From positions 1 through 64,000 of the forward strand of contig NZ_JASHJC010000001.1 of assembly GCF_030733385.1 (NCBI RefSeq): a stretch of 64,000 bases of DNA, given 5' to 3'. The stretch is from Roseovarius sp. MMSF_3359. Lineage in GTDB: Bacteria > Pseudomonadota > Alphaproteobacteria > Rhodobacterales > Rhodobacteraceae. The notes below the pieces were generated by a model, which made no database searches, was not told where the DNA came from, and saw nothing but the letters and a program-made list of their open reading frames with translations. A program made the position numbers and the translations under genes. This document shows, piece by piece, positions 45,606 to 55,012 of this stretch. Position 1 is the first letter of the stretch, and the number at the start of each line of letters is the position of its first letter.

Positions 45606-46859
45606 TCACGATTGCGGCGGCGAAATCAAGATCGCGCGAAAGTCGTTCACATTGGTCAATGTGGGGCCGGTCACCACCTGGTCGCCGATCCGCTCAAAAA
45701 AGCCATGGGCGTCGTTGTTCGCCAGCGCATCGGCTGCATCGGGACCTTTGGTGAGCGTTTCGGGTCCAATTACGGCGCCTGCCACCTCCGCCGCGCCGTC
45801 GACCCCATCCGTGTCGCAGGCGATCGCGTGAATGCCTTCGGCCCCATCGAGGGCCAGCGCCAGGGCCAGCGCGAATTCGGCATTTGGCCCGCCGACGCCG
45901 TCGCCTGTGCGGGTCACGGTCAGCTCTCCACCCGAAAGCAGCAAGACCGGCGCCGCTCCCGGTGACATCCCGGACCGGATGGCGATGGCCTCCTGCGCCT
46001 GCGCCCGGGCGATATCGCGCGCTTCACCTTCGAGCGCGTCGTCCAGGATGCGGACATCAACCCCCTCGGTGCAGGCCATGTCGGCAGCGGCGTCCAGTGA
46101 TTGGGCGGGAGCGGCGTAGATCACGTTTTCAACTTGGCTCAACCGCATGTCATCCGGCGGCAGCGGCATACCGCCGGCTTCGAGATAGGACAGGACCGAT
46201 TGCGGGGGCGTGACATTCCATCGGTCGAGTGCCGCGAGCGCGCGCGCCGCATCGCCCGTGTCCCCCACAGTGGGACCGCTGGCAATGTCACCGGGGTCGT
46301 CTCCCGGGACGTCCGAGATCATCAGCGTCAACATCTTCGACGGGTACGCGGCGGCGGCGAGCTTGCCACCCTTGACCGCCGAGATCTGCTTGCGGATGCC
46401 GTTGATTTCGCCAATCGGAGCGCCGCTCGCCAGAAGGGCGTTGGTCAGGTCCTGCTTTTCGGCAAGGGTAATGTCACCCGCAGGCGCGGTCAGTAGCGCC
46501 GAGCCACCACCGGAAATGAGGGCAAGGACAAAATCATCAGGCCCGGTCGCCTCCAGAAGGTTCAGCATACGGCGGGTCGCCCGCATGCCGGCCTCGTCGG
46601 GGACGGGATGGGCGGCTTCGACAATTTCGATGCCCGTGCAGGGTCGGGCATAGCCATACCGGGTGATGACCAGCCCGTCGCAGGGGCCGTAGGCGGCTTC
46701 GACCGCTTCGGCCATCCGAGCACTCGCCTTGCCGGCACCGACAACGATCAACCGGCCTTCGGGCCGGGGAGGCAAGGCAGCCCCAAGGGTGCGGATCGGG
46801 TCTGCCACCTCGACCGCGCGGTCGAAAAGCTGGCGGAGGAAGGCAAAAACATCTTGCAT
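45606..46859 (-). CDS. gckA: Glycerate 2-kinase (MOFRL family)
   Basis: 417-aa enzyme phosphorylating glycerate to 2-phosphoglycerate in glyoxylate, serine or tartrate metabolism; homologues are also annotated TtuD/hydroxypyruvate reductase. GRLIVVGAGKASARMAEAVE (about 39-58) and LALISGGGSALL (about 116) are the N-terminal nucleotide and substrate loops. LLLSGGELTVTRTGDGVGGP and DTDGVDGAAEVAGAV form the MOFRL domain. Start MQDVFAFLRQLFDRAVEVAD at 46859 matches family length; the longer open frame covers intergenic DNA. Confidence 0.9.
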   Translation of the reverse strand: MQDVFAFLRQLFDRAVEVADPIRTLGAALPPRPEGRLIVVGAGKASARMAEAVEAAYGPCDGLVITRYGYARPCTGIEIVEAAHPVPDEAGMRATRRMLNLLEATGPDDFVLALISGGGSALLTAPAGDITLAEKQDLTNALLASGAPIGEINGIRKQISAVKGGKLAAAAYPSKMLTLMISDVPGDDPGDIASGPTVGDTGDAARALAALDRWNVTPPQSVLSYLEAGGMPLPPDDMRLSQVENVIYAAPAQSLDAAADMACTEGVDVRILDDALEGEARDIARAQAQEAIAIRSGMSPGAAPVLLLSGGELTVTRTGDGVGGPNAEFALALALALDGAEGIHAIACDTDGVDGAAEVAGAVIGPETLTKGPDAADALANNDAHGFFERIGDQVVTGPTLTNVNDFRAILISPPQS

Positions 46860-47198
46860 GGGGCTGGATCCATCATTTCGGTCAGGCGAGAGAGTAACGT
46901 CGGAATGATTGCGGTAACAACCCATTCCCGGCATTTTTCCATCCGCTTGCGAAACCGCTACCAAAAGGAGCTCGCGAAGCTCACGCTGTTCAGTTTTGCG
47001 CTCAGGGCGCGCAGCCCTTGGGGGACGCCCCCCAAACCCCCGCTTGGCGGCCTGATTTCTCATGCTACGTCGACGCGCGTGGCCCGAGGAGGCGCCCGGA
47101 GGGCAACGACGAGATAACCGGTGTGCGCGATAAGCGCACGCCTTTTGATAACCGTCGCCAACTTGACAAAGCCCATGAGGCGCGCGACAGACGCGGCC
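46860..47198. other. Intergenic region with a C/G-rich hairpin, 339 bp
   Basis: Lies between divergent glycerate kinase and crcB. It contains the 7-bp hairpin TTGGGGG/CCCCCAA (47018-47035) followed by AACCCCCG, resembling C-rich repeats I recall between Rhodobacteraceae genes. I looked for a fluoride riboswitch before crcB and did not see one. No supported gene. Confidence 0.5.
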
Positions 47199-47576
47199 AT
47201 GTTGATGAGCTTTCTGTCGGTGGCCCTTGGTGGCGCGATCGGTGCCTCTCTGCGCTTTGGTACGGGGGTAGTGATGTTGCGGCTTGTCGGGTCTGGATTT
47301 CCCGTTGCAATACTATCGGTCAACATTGTCGGTTCTTTTTTGATGGGCCTGTTCGTGATCTATTCCTTCCATCGCGGTCTTGAGCATCTCAATCTCTTTG
47401 TCATGACCGGGATACTCGGCGGCTTTACGACCTTCTCTGCCTTCTCGCTGGAGGCTTTCACCCTGTTCGAACGCGGGCAGCTTGCTGCTGCCGCGCTTTA
47501 CGTTCTCTTGTCGGTCACCCTGTCGATTGGTGCGCTGATCGGTGGTGTGATGCTGGCGCGGATGATCTGGGCATGA
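47199..47576 (+). CDS. crcB: Fluoride channel FluC/CrcB
   Basis: 125-aa membrane protein with four helices that forms dual-topology dimers exporting fluoride. The conserved GGAIGASLRF near residue 12, the pore Asn in SVNIVGSFLMG, and GGFTTFSAFSLE (the Na and Phe-box segment) are intact. ATG 47199 or 47205 both fit; upstream ATGs precede the first helix. Stop overlaps the pseudouridine synthase start by 4 bp. Confidence 0.92.
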   Translation: MLMSFLSVALGGAIGASLRFGTGVVMLRLVGSGFPVAILSVNIVGSFLMGLFVIYSFHRGLEHLNLFVMTGILGGFTTFSAFSLEAFTLFERGQLAAAALYVLLSVTLSIGALIGGVMLARMIWA

Positions 47577-48616
47577 GCAGGGTTCAGACCTTGACCGTTG
47601 CCGATGATGATGCGGATCAGCGGCTGGACCGCTGGCTGAGGCGGCAGTTTCCGCATCTTGGCCAGGGGCGGATTGAAAAGATGTGTCGCAAGGGGGAGTT
47701 GCGGGTCGATGGGGGCCGGGTCAAACCCGCAGTGCGCCTGAGTGCGGGGCAGCAGGTCCGTATTCCCCCGCTGCCCGACCCGAATGCACCCACGCCTTCC
47801 CACACCACGCGTGTCTCGGATGCGGATGCGAGGATGATCCAATCCTGCGTCATCTACCGCGATGATGATGTGATCGTCCTCAACAAGCCGCCGGGCCTGC
47901 CGGTGCAGGGCGGTAGCAAGCAGACCCGGCATGTAGATGGTCTTGCCGACGCGCTGAGGTTCGGTGCGGAGGATAAACCGCGCCTGGTTCACCGGCTGGA
48001 CAAGGATACATCCGGCGTACTGGTGTTGGCGCGCAACCGGTTGGCTGCGAAGGGGCTGACCGCCGCCTTTCGTCACCGGGCCACGCGCAAGATCTACTGG
48101 GCCGTGGTCGCCGGTGTGCCGCTGCCCCGGAGCGGCACGATCCGCTATGGGTTGGTCAAGGCGCCGGGGCATGGGGCAAAAGGCGAAGGCGAGAAGATGC
48201 TTTGCCTGCATCCGCGCGATGTGGACGCGACGCCCGGCGCAAAACATGCCACCACCGATTACACCGTGCTCGAACCCGCGGGTAGCCGCACCGCCTGGGT
48301 CGCGCTGACGCCGATTACGGGGCGCACCCATCAATTGCGGGCGCACATGGCCGAGATCGGGCACCCGATCATCGGGGATGGTAAATACGGCGAGTCGGGG
48401 CAGGAGAACCTTGGCGATGGCTGGGGCGCGCAACTGGGTGGGGATATCAGCCGCAAACTGCACCTGCATGCCCGCTCGCTTCAGATCGAGCATCCGGTCA
48501 CCCGCGCCATCCTGAACCTGACCGCGCCCTTGCCGAAACACATGGCCCACACCTGGGATACGTTCCAATGGCAACCCGCTGACGCGCCGGATGATCCGTT
48601 TGAGGACCTGGAATGA
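47573..48616 (+). CDS. RluA-family 23S rRNA pseudouridine synthase (RluC-like)
   Basis: 347 aa. N-terminal S4 RNA-binding domain (DQRLDRWLRRQFPHLGQGRI, residues 11-60). Catalytic Asp in HRLDKDTSGVLVL (about 142) and the GRTHQLRAHM motif (about 250). It makes pseudouridine in 23S rRNA. Starts inside crcB's stop and overlaps the HAD gene by 4 bp. Confidence 0.93.
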   Translation: MSRVQTLTVADDDADQRLDRWLRRQFPHLGQGRIEKMCRKGELRVDGGRVKPAVRLSAGQQVRIPPLPDPNAPTPSHTTRVSDADARMIQSCVIYRDDDVIVLNKPPGLPVQGGSKQTRHVDGLADALRFGAEDKPRLVHRLDKDTSGVLVLARNRLAAKGLTAAFRHRATRKIYWAVVAGVPLPRSGTIRYGLVKAPGHGAKGEGEKMLCLHPRDVDATPGAKHATTDYTVLEPAGSRTAWVALTPITGRTHQLRAHMAEIGHPIIGDGKYGESGQENLGDGWGAQLGGDISRKLHLHARSLQIEHPVTRAILNLTAPLPKHMAHTWDTFQWQPADAPDDPFEDLE

Positions 48617-49299
48617 GTGATCTGCGCCTCGCCGTTTTCGACATGGACGGCACCCTGATGGACAGCCAGGACTTCATCGTGCGGGCGATGGAAGGGGCCT
48701 TTTCAGCATTTGACCTGCCATCGCCCGGCCGCCCGGCCATCCTGTCGATAGTCGGTCTTTCGCTCTACGAGGCCGTTGCGCGCCTGATCCCGGATCATCC
48801 CGAGGATTTGATCGCGCGGGTCGCGGAGGCCTACAAGGCGTGCTTCATCGCACAGCGCGCCGAAAGCGGTGGCGAGGCAAGCGCGCCGCTCTATCCCGGG
48901 GCAAAAGACGCGCTGGAGGCATTGTTCGCGCGCCAGGATGTGACGTTGGGCGTGGCGACGGGCAAGGCGCGGCGGGGGCTCGACCATGCCTGCGCGGCAC
49001 ATGACCTCGACCGGTTTTTCACGACGCGACAGACCGCAGACCACCACCCGTCGAAGCCGCACCCTTCCATGGTGCTGAGTTGCCTTTCCGAGACCGGGGT
49101 CGATCCGTCCCGCGCGGTGATGATCGGCGATACCACGTTCGATATCGAAATGGGCCGGGCCGCGGGGGTTCGAACGCTGGGCGTGACATGGGGCTATCAC
49201 GCCGCAAATGACCTCAAGGCTGCGGGTGCAGACCTGTTGGTGGATGGTTTTGCGGATGTGCCCGCCGCTTTGGACGATTTATGGGGGCGCACCGGATGA
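48613..49299 (+). CDS. HAD-superfamily hydrolase
   Basis: 228-aa haloacid dehalogenase-like phosphatase, Gph/PGMB-like. Nucleophile in FDMDGTLMDS (Asp10/Asp12), cap domain about 20-85, Thr in GVATGKARRG, Lys in HPSKPHPSM, and the Asp pair in MIGDTTFDIEMGRAAG. Substrate not defined; phosphoglycolate or a nucleotide are family possibilities. Coupled to both neighbours by 4-bp overlaps. Confidence 0.92.
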   Translation: MSDLRLAVFDMDGTLMDSQDFIVRAMEGAFSAFDLPSPGRPAILSIVGLSLYEAVARLIPDHPEDLIARVAEAYKACFIAQRAESGGEASAPLYPGAKDALEALFARQDVTLGVATGKARRGLDHACAAHDLDRFFTTRQTADHHPSKPHPSMVLSCLSETGVDPSRAVMIGDTTFDIEMGRAAGVRTLGVTWGYHAANDLKAAGADLLVDGFADVPAALDDLWGRTG

Positions 49300-50012
49300 G
49301 CGAATGGAAACTCAAACGCTTCTGGCAGGCGGCAAATGTGGCCGATGCCGAGGGGGGGTATGCGGTGCAACTCGATGGCCGGCCCGTCAAGACCCCGGCC
49401 AAGACGCCGCTAGTCGTGCCGACCCGTGCGCTGGCCGACCGGATTGCAGCGGAATGGGACGCGGTCGGGGAGCAGATCGACCCCGCCGCGATGCCCTTTA
49501 CCCGGTCCTCAAACGCGGCAATCGACAAGGTTGTGCACCAACGCGCCGAAGTCGCCGATATGCTGGCTGCCTATGGCGATGCGGACCTGACCTGCTACCG
49601 GGCCGATGGGCCGCGGGGATTGATCGCGCGGCAGGCCGAGTTTTGGGATCCGCTGCTGGACTGGGCTGATACAAAGCTTGGTGCGCGCCTGATTCCCGTG
49701 CAGGGCGTGATGCATGCGCCGCAAAATCCACAGGCCCTGCGTGTTTTGTCGGATCAGGTCCACGCCCTGGATGTGTTTGCGTTAACGGCCTTCCACGATC
49801 TCGTCAGCCTCTCGGGTTCGCTCGTTATCGGCTTTGCAGCACTCCATGATCTGCATGATCCTCAGACGCTGTGGCGCATGTCACGTATCGACGAGCAGTG
49901 GCAGGAGGATCAATGGGGCAAAGACGAAGAAGCGCAAGAGATGGCGGCAAGGAAAGAATCGGACTTTTTGCACGCCCATATCTTTTTCAATCTTTCGCGC
50001 CAGGGCCAATGA
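49296..50012 (+). CDS. ATP12-family F1-ATPase assembly chaperone
   Basis: 238-aa cytoplasmic chaperone expected to bind the F1 alpha subunit during ATP synthase assembly. WKLKRFWQAANV at the start, the VQLDGRPVKTPAKTPLVVPT strand region (about 25-45), and the C-terminal DEQWQEDQWGKDEEA helix are characteristic. ATP12 is an alphaproteobacterial and mitochondrial protein. Start ATG 49296 overlaps the HAD stop (ATGA). Last gene of the crcB operon. Confidence 0.93.
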   Translation: MSEWKLKRFWQAANVADAEGGYAVQLDGRPVKTPAKTPLVVPTRALADRIAAEWDAVGEQIDPAAMPFTRSSNAAIDKVVHQRAEVADMLAAYGDADLTCYRADGPRGLIARQAEFWDPLLDWADTKLGARLIPVQGVMHAPQNPQALRVLSDQVHALDVFALTAFHDLVSLSGSLVIGFAALHDLHDPQTLWRMSRIDEQWQEDQWGKDEEAQEMAARKESDFLHAHIFFNLSRQGQ

Positions 50013-50210
50013 CCTCCTCTGAGGTGGCTTCCGCAGGGTAAACTATACTGAATCGCCATCGTTTTTCGTGATCTTGGTCTTGACGTTTTGCGATGAATCC
50101 ACACAAACTCCCACGCACTGAAGGGAGAATACCCCTGTTACAGTATCGCCCCGGCCCAACTGTGGCCGTATGAACCGCCCAAAAGGGTGGACAATCAGGA
50201 AGAGGTAAAA

Positions 50211-51230
50211 ATGAAAAAATCCGTATTTTTTGGCGCGCTGACACTGGCTGGCCTTGGCGCTGGCGTTGCAGCTGCCGGTACGCTGGACGATGTGAAGGCG
50301 CGCGGCAAGCTGAACTGTGGTGTGACCACCGGCCTGGTCGGCTTTGCCGCACCGGACGCGAATGGCAAGTGGGAAGGCTTTGATGTCGGCGTATGCCGCG
50401 CGGTCGCCGCTGCTGTTCTGGGTGACGCAACCGCCGTGGAATTCGTACCGACAACCGGCAAAACCCGTTTCACCGCGCTTGCGTCCGGTGAAATCGACAT
50501 GCTGGCCCGGAACACCACATGGACCTTCTCGCGCGATGTGGACCTCAAGTTCACCTTCGTTGGCGTGAACTACTATGACGGTCAGGGCTTCATGGTTCCC
50601 AAGGATCTGGGCGTAAGCTCGGCCAAGGAACTCGATGGCGCCACTGTCTGCATCCAGACCGGTACCACAACCGAGCTGAACCTGGCCGATTTCTTCCGCG
50701 CCAACAACATCAGCTACGAGCCGGTGCCGATCGAAACCAACGCCGAAGCGCAGCAGCAATACCTGGCTGGTGCCTGTGACGTTTACACCACCGACGCATC
50801 GGGTCTGGCGGCGACACGCGCCACCTTCGAAGATCCGGCCGGTCACGTCCTGCTTCCCGAAATCATCTCGAAAGAGCCGCTCGGCCCGCTGGTCCGTCAT
50901 GGCGACAACGAGTGGGAAGACGTCGTGCGCTGGACGCTGAACGCGCTGATCACAGCCGAAGAGCTGGGCGTGACATCGACCAACATCGCCGACATGGGCG
51001 CTGCTGCCGGCAGCAACCCCGAAGTCAACCGTCTGCTGGGTACCGAAGGTAACCTGGGCGAGATGCTGGGTCTGCCTGCTGACTGGGCCAAGAACGCCAT
51101 CATGGCGGGCGGCAACTACGGTGAGCTTTTCGAGAAGAACATCGGTGAAAGCACCTCGATCGGTCTGGCCCGCGGCCTGAACGCTCAGTGGACCGATGGC
51201 GGCCTGATCTACTCGCCGCCCTTCCGCTAA
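50211..51230 (+). CDS. aapJ: General L-amino-acid ABC transporter binding protein
   Basis: 339-aa periplasmic protein with a signal peptide ending near residue 22 (GLGAGVAAA). GTLDDVKARGKLNCGVTTGL begins the mature type-II fold, and a Cys pair (C36/C62 region) may bridge. It binds polar L-amino acids such as glutamate, aspartate and glutamine in the AapJQMP/BztABCD system. ATG 50211 has GGAAGAGG before it. A stem-loop with a short T-run follows the gene, which should favour expression of this subunit over the membrane parts. Confidence 0.95.
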   Translation: MKKSVFFGALTLAGLGAGVAAAGTLDDVKARGKLNCGVTTGLVGFAAPDANGKWEGFDVGVCRAVAAAVLGDATAVEFVPTTGKTRFTALASGEIDMLARNTTWTFSRDVDLKFTFVGVNYYDGQGFMVPKDLGVSSAKELDGATVCIQTGTTTELNLADFFRANNISYEPVPIETNAEAQQQYLAGACDVYTTDASGLAATRATFEDPAGHVLLPEIISKEPLGPLVRHGDNEWEDVVRWTLNALITAEELGVTSTNIADMGAAAGSNPEVNRLLGTEGNLGEMLGLPADWAKNAIMAGGNYGELFEKNIGESTSIGLARGLNAQWTDGGLIYSPPFR

Positions 51231-51245
51231 AAACCAAAAGGTCAG

Positions 51246-51270
51246 GGGCGCGGTCAATCCGCGCCCTTTT
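51246..51270 (+). terminator. Stem-loop after aapJ (partial terminator)
   Basis: Perfect 8-bp stem GGGCGCGG/CCGCGCCC with a 5-nt loop and a TTTT tail, 15 bp after the aapJ stop. As aapQMP follow on the same strand, it probably attenuates read-through rather than ending transcription entirely. Confidence 0.75.
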
Positions 51271-51358
51271 CCTATCCAACGAACAACACCTGAGTTGGCG
51301 ATGAGCGGGGCATACCCCGCCGGGACAATCGCTCAGGGGCAATCAGGGATATGTCTTC

Positions 51359-52801
51359 ATGACAACCATTACCGACCCTCCGAAGGAGTCGTTTCGGTTA
51401 TCGCAGCTCATTTACGATACCCGTTACCGCTCTTTGACATTTCAGGCCATCGCGGCACTCGTTCTGGCCCTTTCCATCTGGTATCTGGGCAACAACCTGA
51501 TCCAGAACCTGCGCGCCGCCGGGCTCAACATTTCCTATGACTTTCTCGGCGATCCTGCCGGGTACGACATCAACCAGCGCCTGATCGAATACGATAGCCA
51601 ATCCTCGCACGCCCGTGCCGCGGTTGTCGGTGTTCTCAATACGCTGCTCGTCGCCTTCCTGGCCTGCATCACCGCCACAATCTTCGGCGTCCTCGCCGGT
51701 GTCCTGCGCCTGTCGAACAACTGGCTGGTGTCAAAAATCATGGCAATCTATGTCGAGATTTTCCGCAACATTCCGGTCCTGATCTGGATCATCATCATCT
51801 TCACGATCATGACGGCCGTCCTGCCGGGGCCGCGCGCCTTCCGGGGAGATAATGCGACCGCGTCGATGGTGCTCGACTCCTTCGCCTTCACAAATCGCGG
51901 CATCTACGTGCCGAAACCGATCTGGACGACGGGGGGCATTCTCGTTGTCGTGACATTCCTGTTGTCGGTTATTGGCGTCTTTGCTTATCGCCGATATGCC
52001 GCAAACCTGCTTTATGCGACGGGCAAGTTGCTTCCCACCGGTTGGCCTTCGCTGGCGATTTTGATCGTCCCGACGCTCCTCGTTCTCTACGTGCCCTCGA
52101 ACCCCTTGTGGCTTGTCCTGATGGCAATCGTTGGCCTCGTGCTCTTCCTCGGCGCACTGGCTGTCGCCTTCTGGGCAATCGGGCAAGCCCTCAGAGCGAT
52201 CACCAGCGCAGCAGGCGATTTCGTCGCGGTCATCAGCGTCGTCCTCGCCTTTGTCGCCTTCGTGTATTTCGGGGGTTTCAGCTTTCTCGCCTTCTTCTGG
52301 TCCCTGACCGGCTTTGGTGAGCTTGTGCCGCTGATGCAGTTCGAGAGCCCGGCTCTCAAGGGCTTCAACTTCTCCGGCGGCATCAAGGTCGGCGGTCCGC
52401 TGATCGCGCTCTGGTTTGCCCTGTCGATCTATACCGGCGCCTTCATCGCGGAAAACGTCCGCGCGGGCATCCAGGCGGTCTCCAAGGGTCAGACCGAGGC
52501 CGCATCGGCCCTGGGCCTGCGCCCCGGTCGCGTGATGAACCTCGTTGTCCTGCCGCAGGCGCTTCGGGTCATCATCCCGCCGCTGATTTCGCAGTACCTC
52601 AACATCACCAAGAACTCGTCTCTGGCGATTGCGGTGGGTTACGCGGATGTGACCGCGACACTGGGCGGCATCACGCTGAACCAGACCGGCCGCGCGATCG
52701 AATGCGTGCTTCTGCTGATGTTGTTCTACCTGACGATCTCGTTGCTGATCTCGGCGTTCATGAACGTCTACAACTCATCCATCAAGCTGAAGGAGCGTTG
52801 A
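51359..52801 (+). CDS. aapQ: General L-amino-acid ABC permease AapQ/BztB
   Basis: 480-aa inner-membrane permease, about twice the size of a minimal polar amino-acid permease. The HAAT motif (GQTEAASALGLRPGRVMNLV, about 378-398) sits in the C-terminal domain, and extra helices lie in the middle (about 185-310). Start at 51359 (MTTITDPPKESF). Followed after 3 bp by aapM. Confidence 0.94.
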   Translation: MTTITDPPKESFRLSQLIYDTRYRSLTFQAIAALVLALSIWYLGNNLIQNLRAAGLNISYDFLGDPAGYDINQRLIEYDSQSSHARAAVVGVLNTLLVAFLACITATIFGVLAGVLRLSNNWLVSKIMAIYVEIFRNIPVLIWIIIIFTIMTAVLPGPRAFRGDNATASMVLDSFAFTNRGIYVPKPIWTTGGILVVVTFLLSVIGVFAYRRYAANLLYATGKLLPTGWPSLAILIVPTLLVLYVPSNPLWLVLMAIVGLVLFLGALAVAFWAIGQALRAITSAAGDFVAVISVVLAFVAFVYFGGFSFLAFFWSLTGFGELVPLMQFESPALKGFNFSGGIKVGGPLIALWFALSIYTGAFIAENVRAGIQAVSKGQTEAASALGLRPGRVMNLVVLPQALRVIIPPLISQYLNITKNSSLAIAVGYADVTATLGGITLNQTGRAIECVLLLMLFYLTISLLISAFMNVYNSSIKLKER

Positions 52802-52804
52802 GCC

Positions 52805-54103
52805 ATGTCAGATACACATGCTGAAACCGTTGCCTTCGTACAGGACACGACCATCCCCCCGGCACCGCCCCCTGCGGCGGAAACGGGAATCGTCAAATGG
52901 CTGCGTGAAAACCTCTTTGCGACGCCGGTAAACGGCCTGCTGACGATCGCGGCGCTTTACCTGATCTACCTGGTCCTGAACGTGAGTTTGCCGTGGATCT
53001 TCGGCGGCCTCTGGACGACCACGAGCCTGGCGGAATGCCGTGAAATCCTTCAGGGGAAATCGGCGGCCTGTTTCTCGGTGCTCACCGAGCGTTGGAACCA
53101 GTTGCTCTACGGCTTCAAATACCCTGCGGAAGAGTACTGGCGACCGAACGTGGCCTTCGTGCTGCTCTTTGTTGCAGCGGCGCCGGTCCTGTTCTTCGAT
53201 CTGCCGCGCAAGCTGCTGATCTTTACCGGCCTCTACCCGTTCATTGCCTACTGGCTGATCTGGGGCGGCTCCGCGCTGATCCCCATTGTTGCCTTGCTCG
53301 GCATCCTTGGGGGCGGCCTTGTCTACAAGCAGTTCGTGAAAACAAGTTTCGCGGCAGGCTTCTTTGGCGCCATCGTCACAGCCTTCGTGATCTGGATCGT
53401 GGCCGGGATGCTCATTCCCGAAAACGCTTCGGAAAACGCCATGCTGCCTGCGGTGCCAAGCCGTGATCTCGGTGGCTTCATGCTCAACATGATGCTCGGT
53501 GTGACCTGCGTGTCGCTGTCGCTGCCGATCGGGATCGCACTGGCCTTGGGCCGTCAGTCGGACATGCCGCTCATCAAGTGGATCTGCGTGATCTTCATCG
53601 AGTTCATCCGTGGTGTGCCGCTCATCACGCTTCTCTTCGTGGCGTCGGTCATGCTGGCCTATTTCTTCCCGCCGGACAGCACGGTGGACTTGTTCCTGCG
53701 CGTGGTGATCATGATCACCATGTTCTCCTCGGCCTATATCGCCGAGGTGATCCGCGGCGGCCTCGCCGCGCTGCCCAAGGGACAATACGAAGGAGCGGAC
53801 TCGCTGGGTCTGGACTATGCTCAGGCCATGCAGCTCATCATTCTGCCGCAGGCGCTCAAGATCTCCATCCCGGGGATCGTGAACGTGGCGGTGGGCCTTT
53901 TCAAGGACACCACGCTGGTCTCGGTTATCTCGATGTTCGACCTCGTGGGTATGATCCGCGGTCCCATCCTGGCCTCGACCGAGTGGAATGGCGTCTATTG
54001 GGAGCTTCTGGGCTTTGCCGCGCTTCTGTTCTTCGTCGTCTGCTACGGCATCTCGCAATACTCGCAATGGCTGGAACGCCGTCTTGCGACCGATCACAGA
54101 TAA
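52805..54103 (+). CDS. aapM: General L-amino-acid ABC permease AapM/BztC
   Basis: 432-aa second permease, pairing with AapQ. It has an N-terminal cytoplasmic tail (about 35 residues), a long central hydrophobic region and the C-terminal permease domain with LPKGQYEGADSLGLDYAQAM (about 318-337). It ends 50 bp before the ATPase gene, which has its own ribosome site. Confidence 0.94.
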   Translation: MSDTHAETVAFVQDTTIPPAPPPAAETGIVKWLRENLFATPVNGLLTIAALYLIYLVLNVSLPWIFGGLWTTTSLAECREILQGKSAACFSVLTERWNQLLYGFKYPAEEYWRPNVAFVLLFVAAAPVLFFDLPRKLLIFTGLYPFIAYWLIWGGSALIPIVALLGILGGGLVYKQFVKTSFAAGFFGAIVTAFVIWIVAGMLIPENASENAMLPAVPSRDLGGFMLNMMLGVTCVSLSLPIGIALALGRQSDMPLIKWICVIFIEFIRGVPLITLLFVASVMLAYFFPPDSTVDLFLRVVIMITMFSSAYIAEVIRGGLAALPKGQYEGADSLGLDYAQAMQLIILPQALKISIPGIVNVAVGLFKDTTLVSVISMFDLVGMIRGPILASTEWNGVYWELLGFAALLFFVVCYGISQYSQWLERRLATDHR

Positions 54104-54153
54104 CTATCCCTCAAGTAGCGTAAGCGATAGGGAAAAAATAGGGAGGCCTGAAA

Positions 54154-54921
54154 ATGGCTGAAACTGCACAAATGAAAGTGTCCGACGAAGTCGCGATCAC
54201 GATTCAGAACATGAACAAATGGTACGGGACGTTCCACGTTCTGCGCGACATCAATCTGACCGTCTACCAGGGTGAGCGGATCGTGATCTGTGGCCCCTCG
54301 GGGTCGGGTAAATCAACGCTTATCCGCTGCATCAACGCGCTGGAGGAACACCAGCAGGGCAAGATTGAAGTGGACGGCACGGTTCTGTCGAATGACCTCA
54401 AGAATATCGACAAGATCCGGTCAGAGGTTGGCATGTGCTTCCAGCACTTCAACCTTTTTCCGCATCTGACGATCCTGGAGAACTGCACGCTGGCGCCGAT
54501 CTGGGTGCGCAAGACGCCCAAGAAAGAGGCCGAGGAAACCGCGATGCACTTCCTCGAAAAGGTCAAGATCCCGGATCAGGCCAACAAGTTCCCCGGGCAG
54601 CTTTCGGGGGGACAGCAGCAGCGTGTGGCCATCGCCCGGTCGCTCTGCATGCGGCCGCGGATCATGCTCTTTGACGAGCCCACATCGGCGCTTGACCCGG
54701 AGATGATCAAAGAGGTGCTCGACACCATGATCGAGCTGGCCGAGGAAGGCATGACCATGCTCTGCGTGACCCACGAGATGGGCTTTGCCCGCCAGGTCGC
54801 CAACCGCGTGATCTTCATGGACCAGGGCCAGATCGTGGAGCAGAACGAGCCCGAAGAGTTCTTCAACAACCCGAAGAGCGAACGGACACAACTGTTCCTG
54901 AGTCAGATCCTGGGTCACTGA
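54154..54921 (+). CDS. aapP: General L-amino-acid ABC ATPase AapP/BztD
   Basis: 255-aa ATPase of the polar amino-acid family: Walker [14 protein letters not shown] (about 46-58), Q-loop [12 protein letters not shown], signature [15 protein letters not shown], Walker [16 protein letters not shown] and H-loop [11 protein letters not shown] 54154 has GGGAGG upstream. A strong terminator follows 24 bp after the stop. Confidence 0.96.
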   Translation: MAETAQMKVSDEVAITIQNMNKWYGTFHVLRDINLTVYQGERIVICGPSGSGKSTLIRCINALEEHQQGKIEVDGTVLSNDLKNIDKIRSEVGMCFQHFNLFPHLTILENCTLAPIWVRKTPKKEAEETAMHFLEKVKIPDQANKFPGQLSGGQQQRVAIARSLCMRPRIMLFDEPTSALDPEMIKEVLDTMIELAEEGMTMLCVTHEMGFARQVANRVIFMDQGQIVEQNEPEEFFNNPKSERTQLFLSQILGH

Positions 54922-54944
54922 GCCAAAGTCCCATCGAAAAAAGA

Positions 54945-54976
54945 AACCCCGCTGACCAGATCAGCGGGGTTTTTTG
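54945..54976 (+). terminator. Strong intrinsic terminator of the aap operon
   Basis: Perfect 11-bp stem AACCCCGCTGA/TCAGCGGGGTT with a 5-nt CCAGA loop followed by a run of T. Symmetry and the upstream AAAA also allow it to act on the convergent lipoprotein transcript. Confidence 0.93.
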
Positions 54977-55012
54977 TTGCCCTGCATCGGGCAAACGAAA
55001 CTGTCTCAACGA

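Noticed and set aside
46860-47198. Fluoride riboswitch before crcB
   Set aside because: I could not find the conserved aptamer pattern; only a C/G-rich hairpin is visible.
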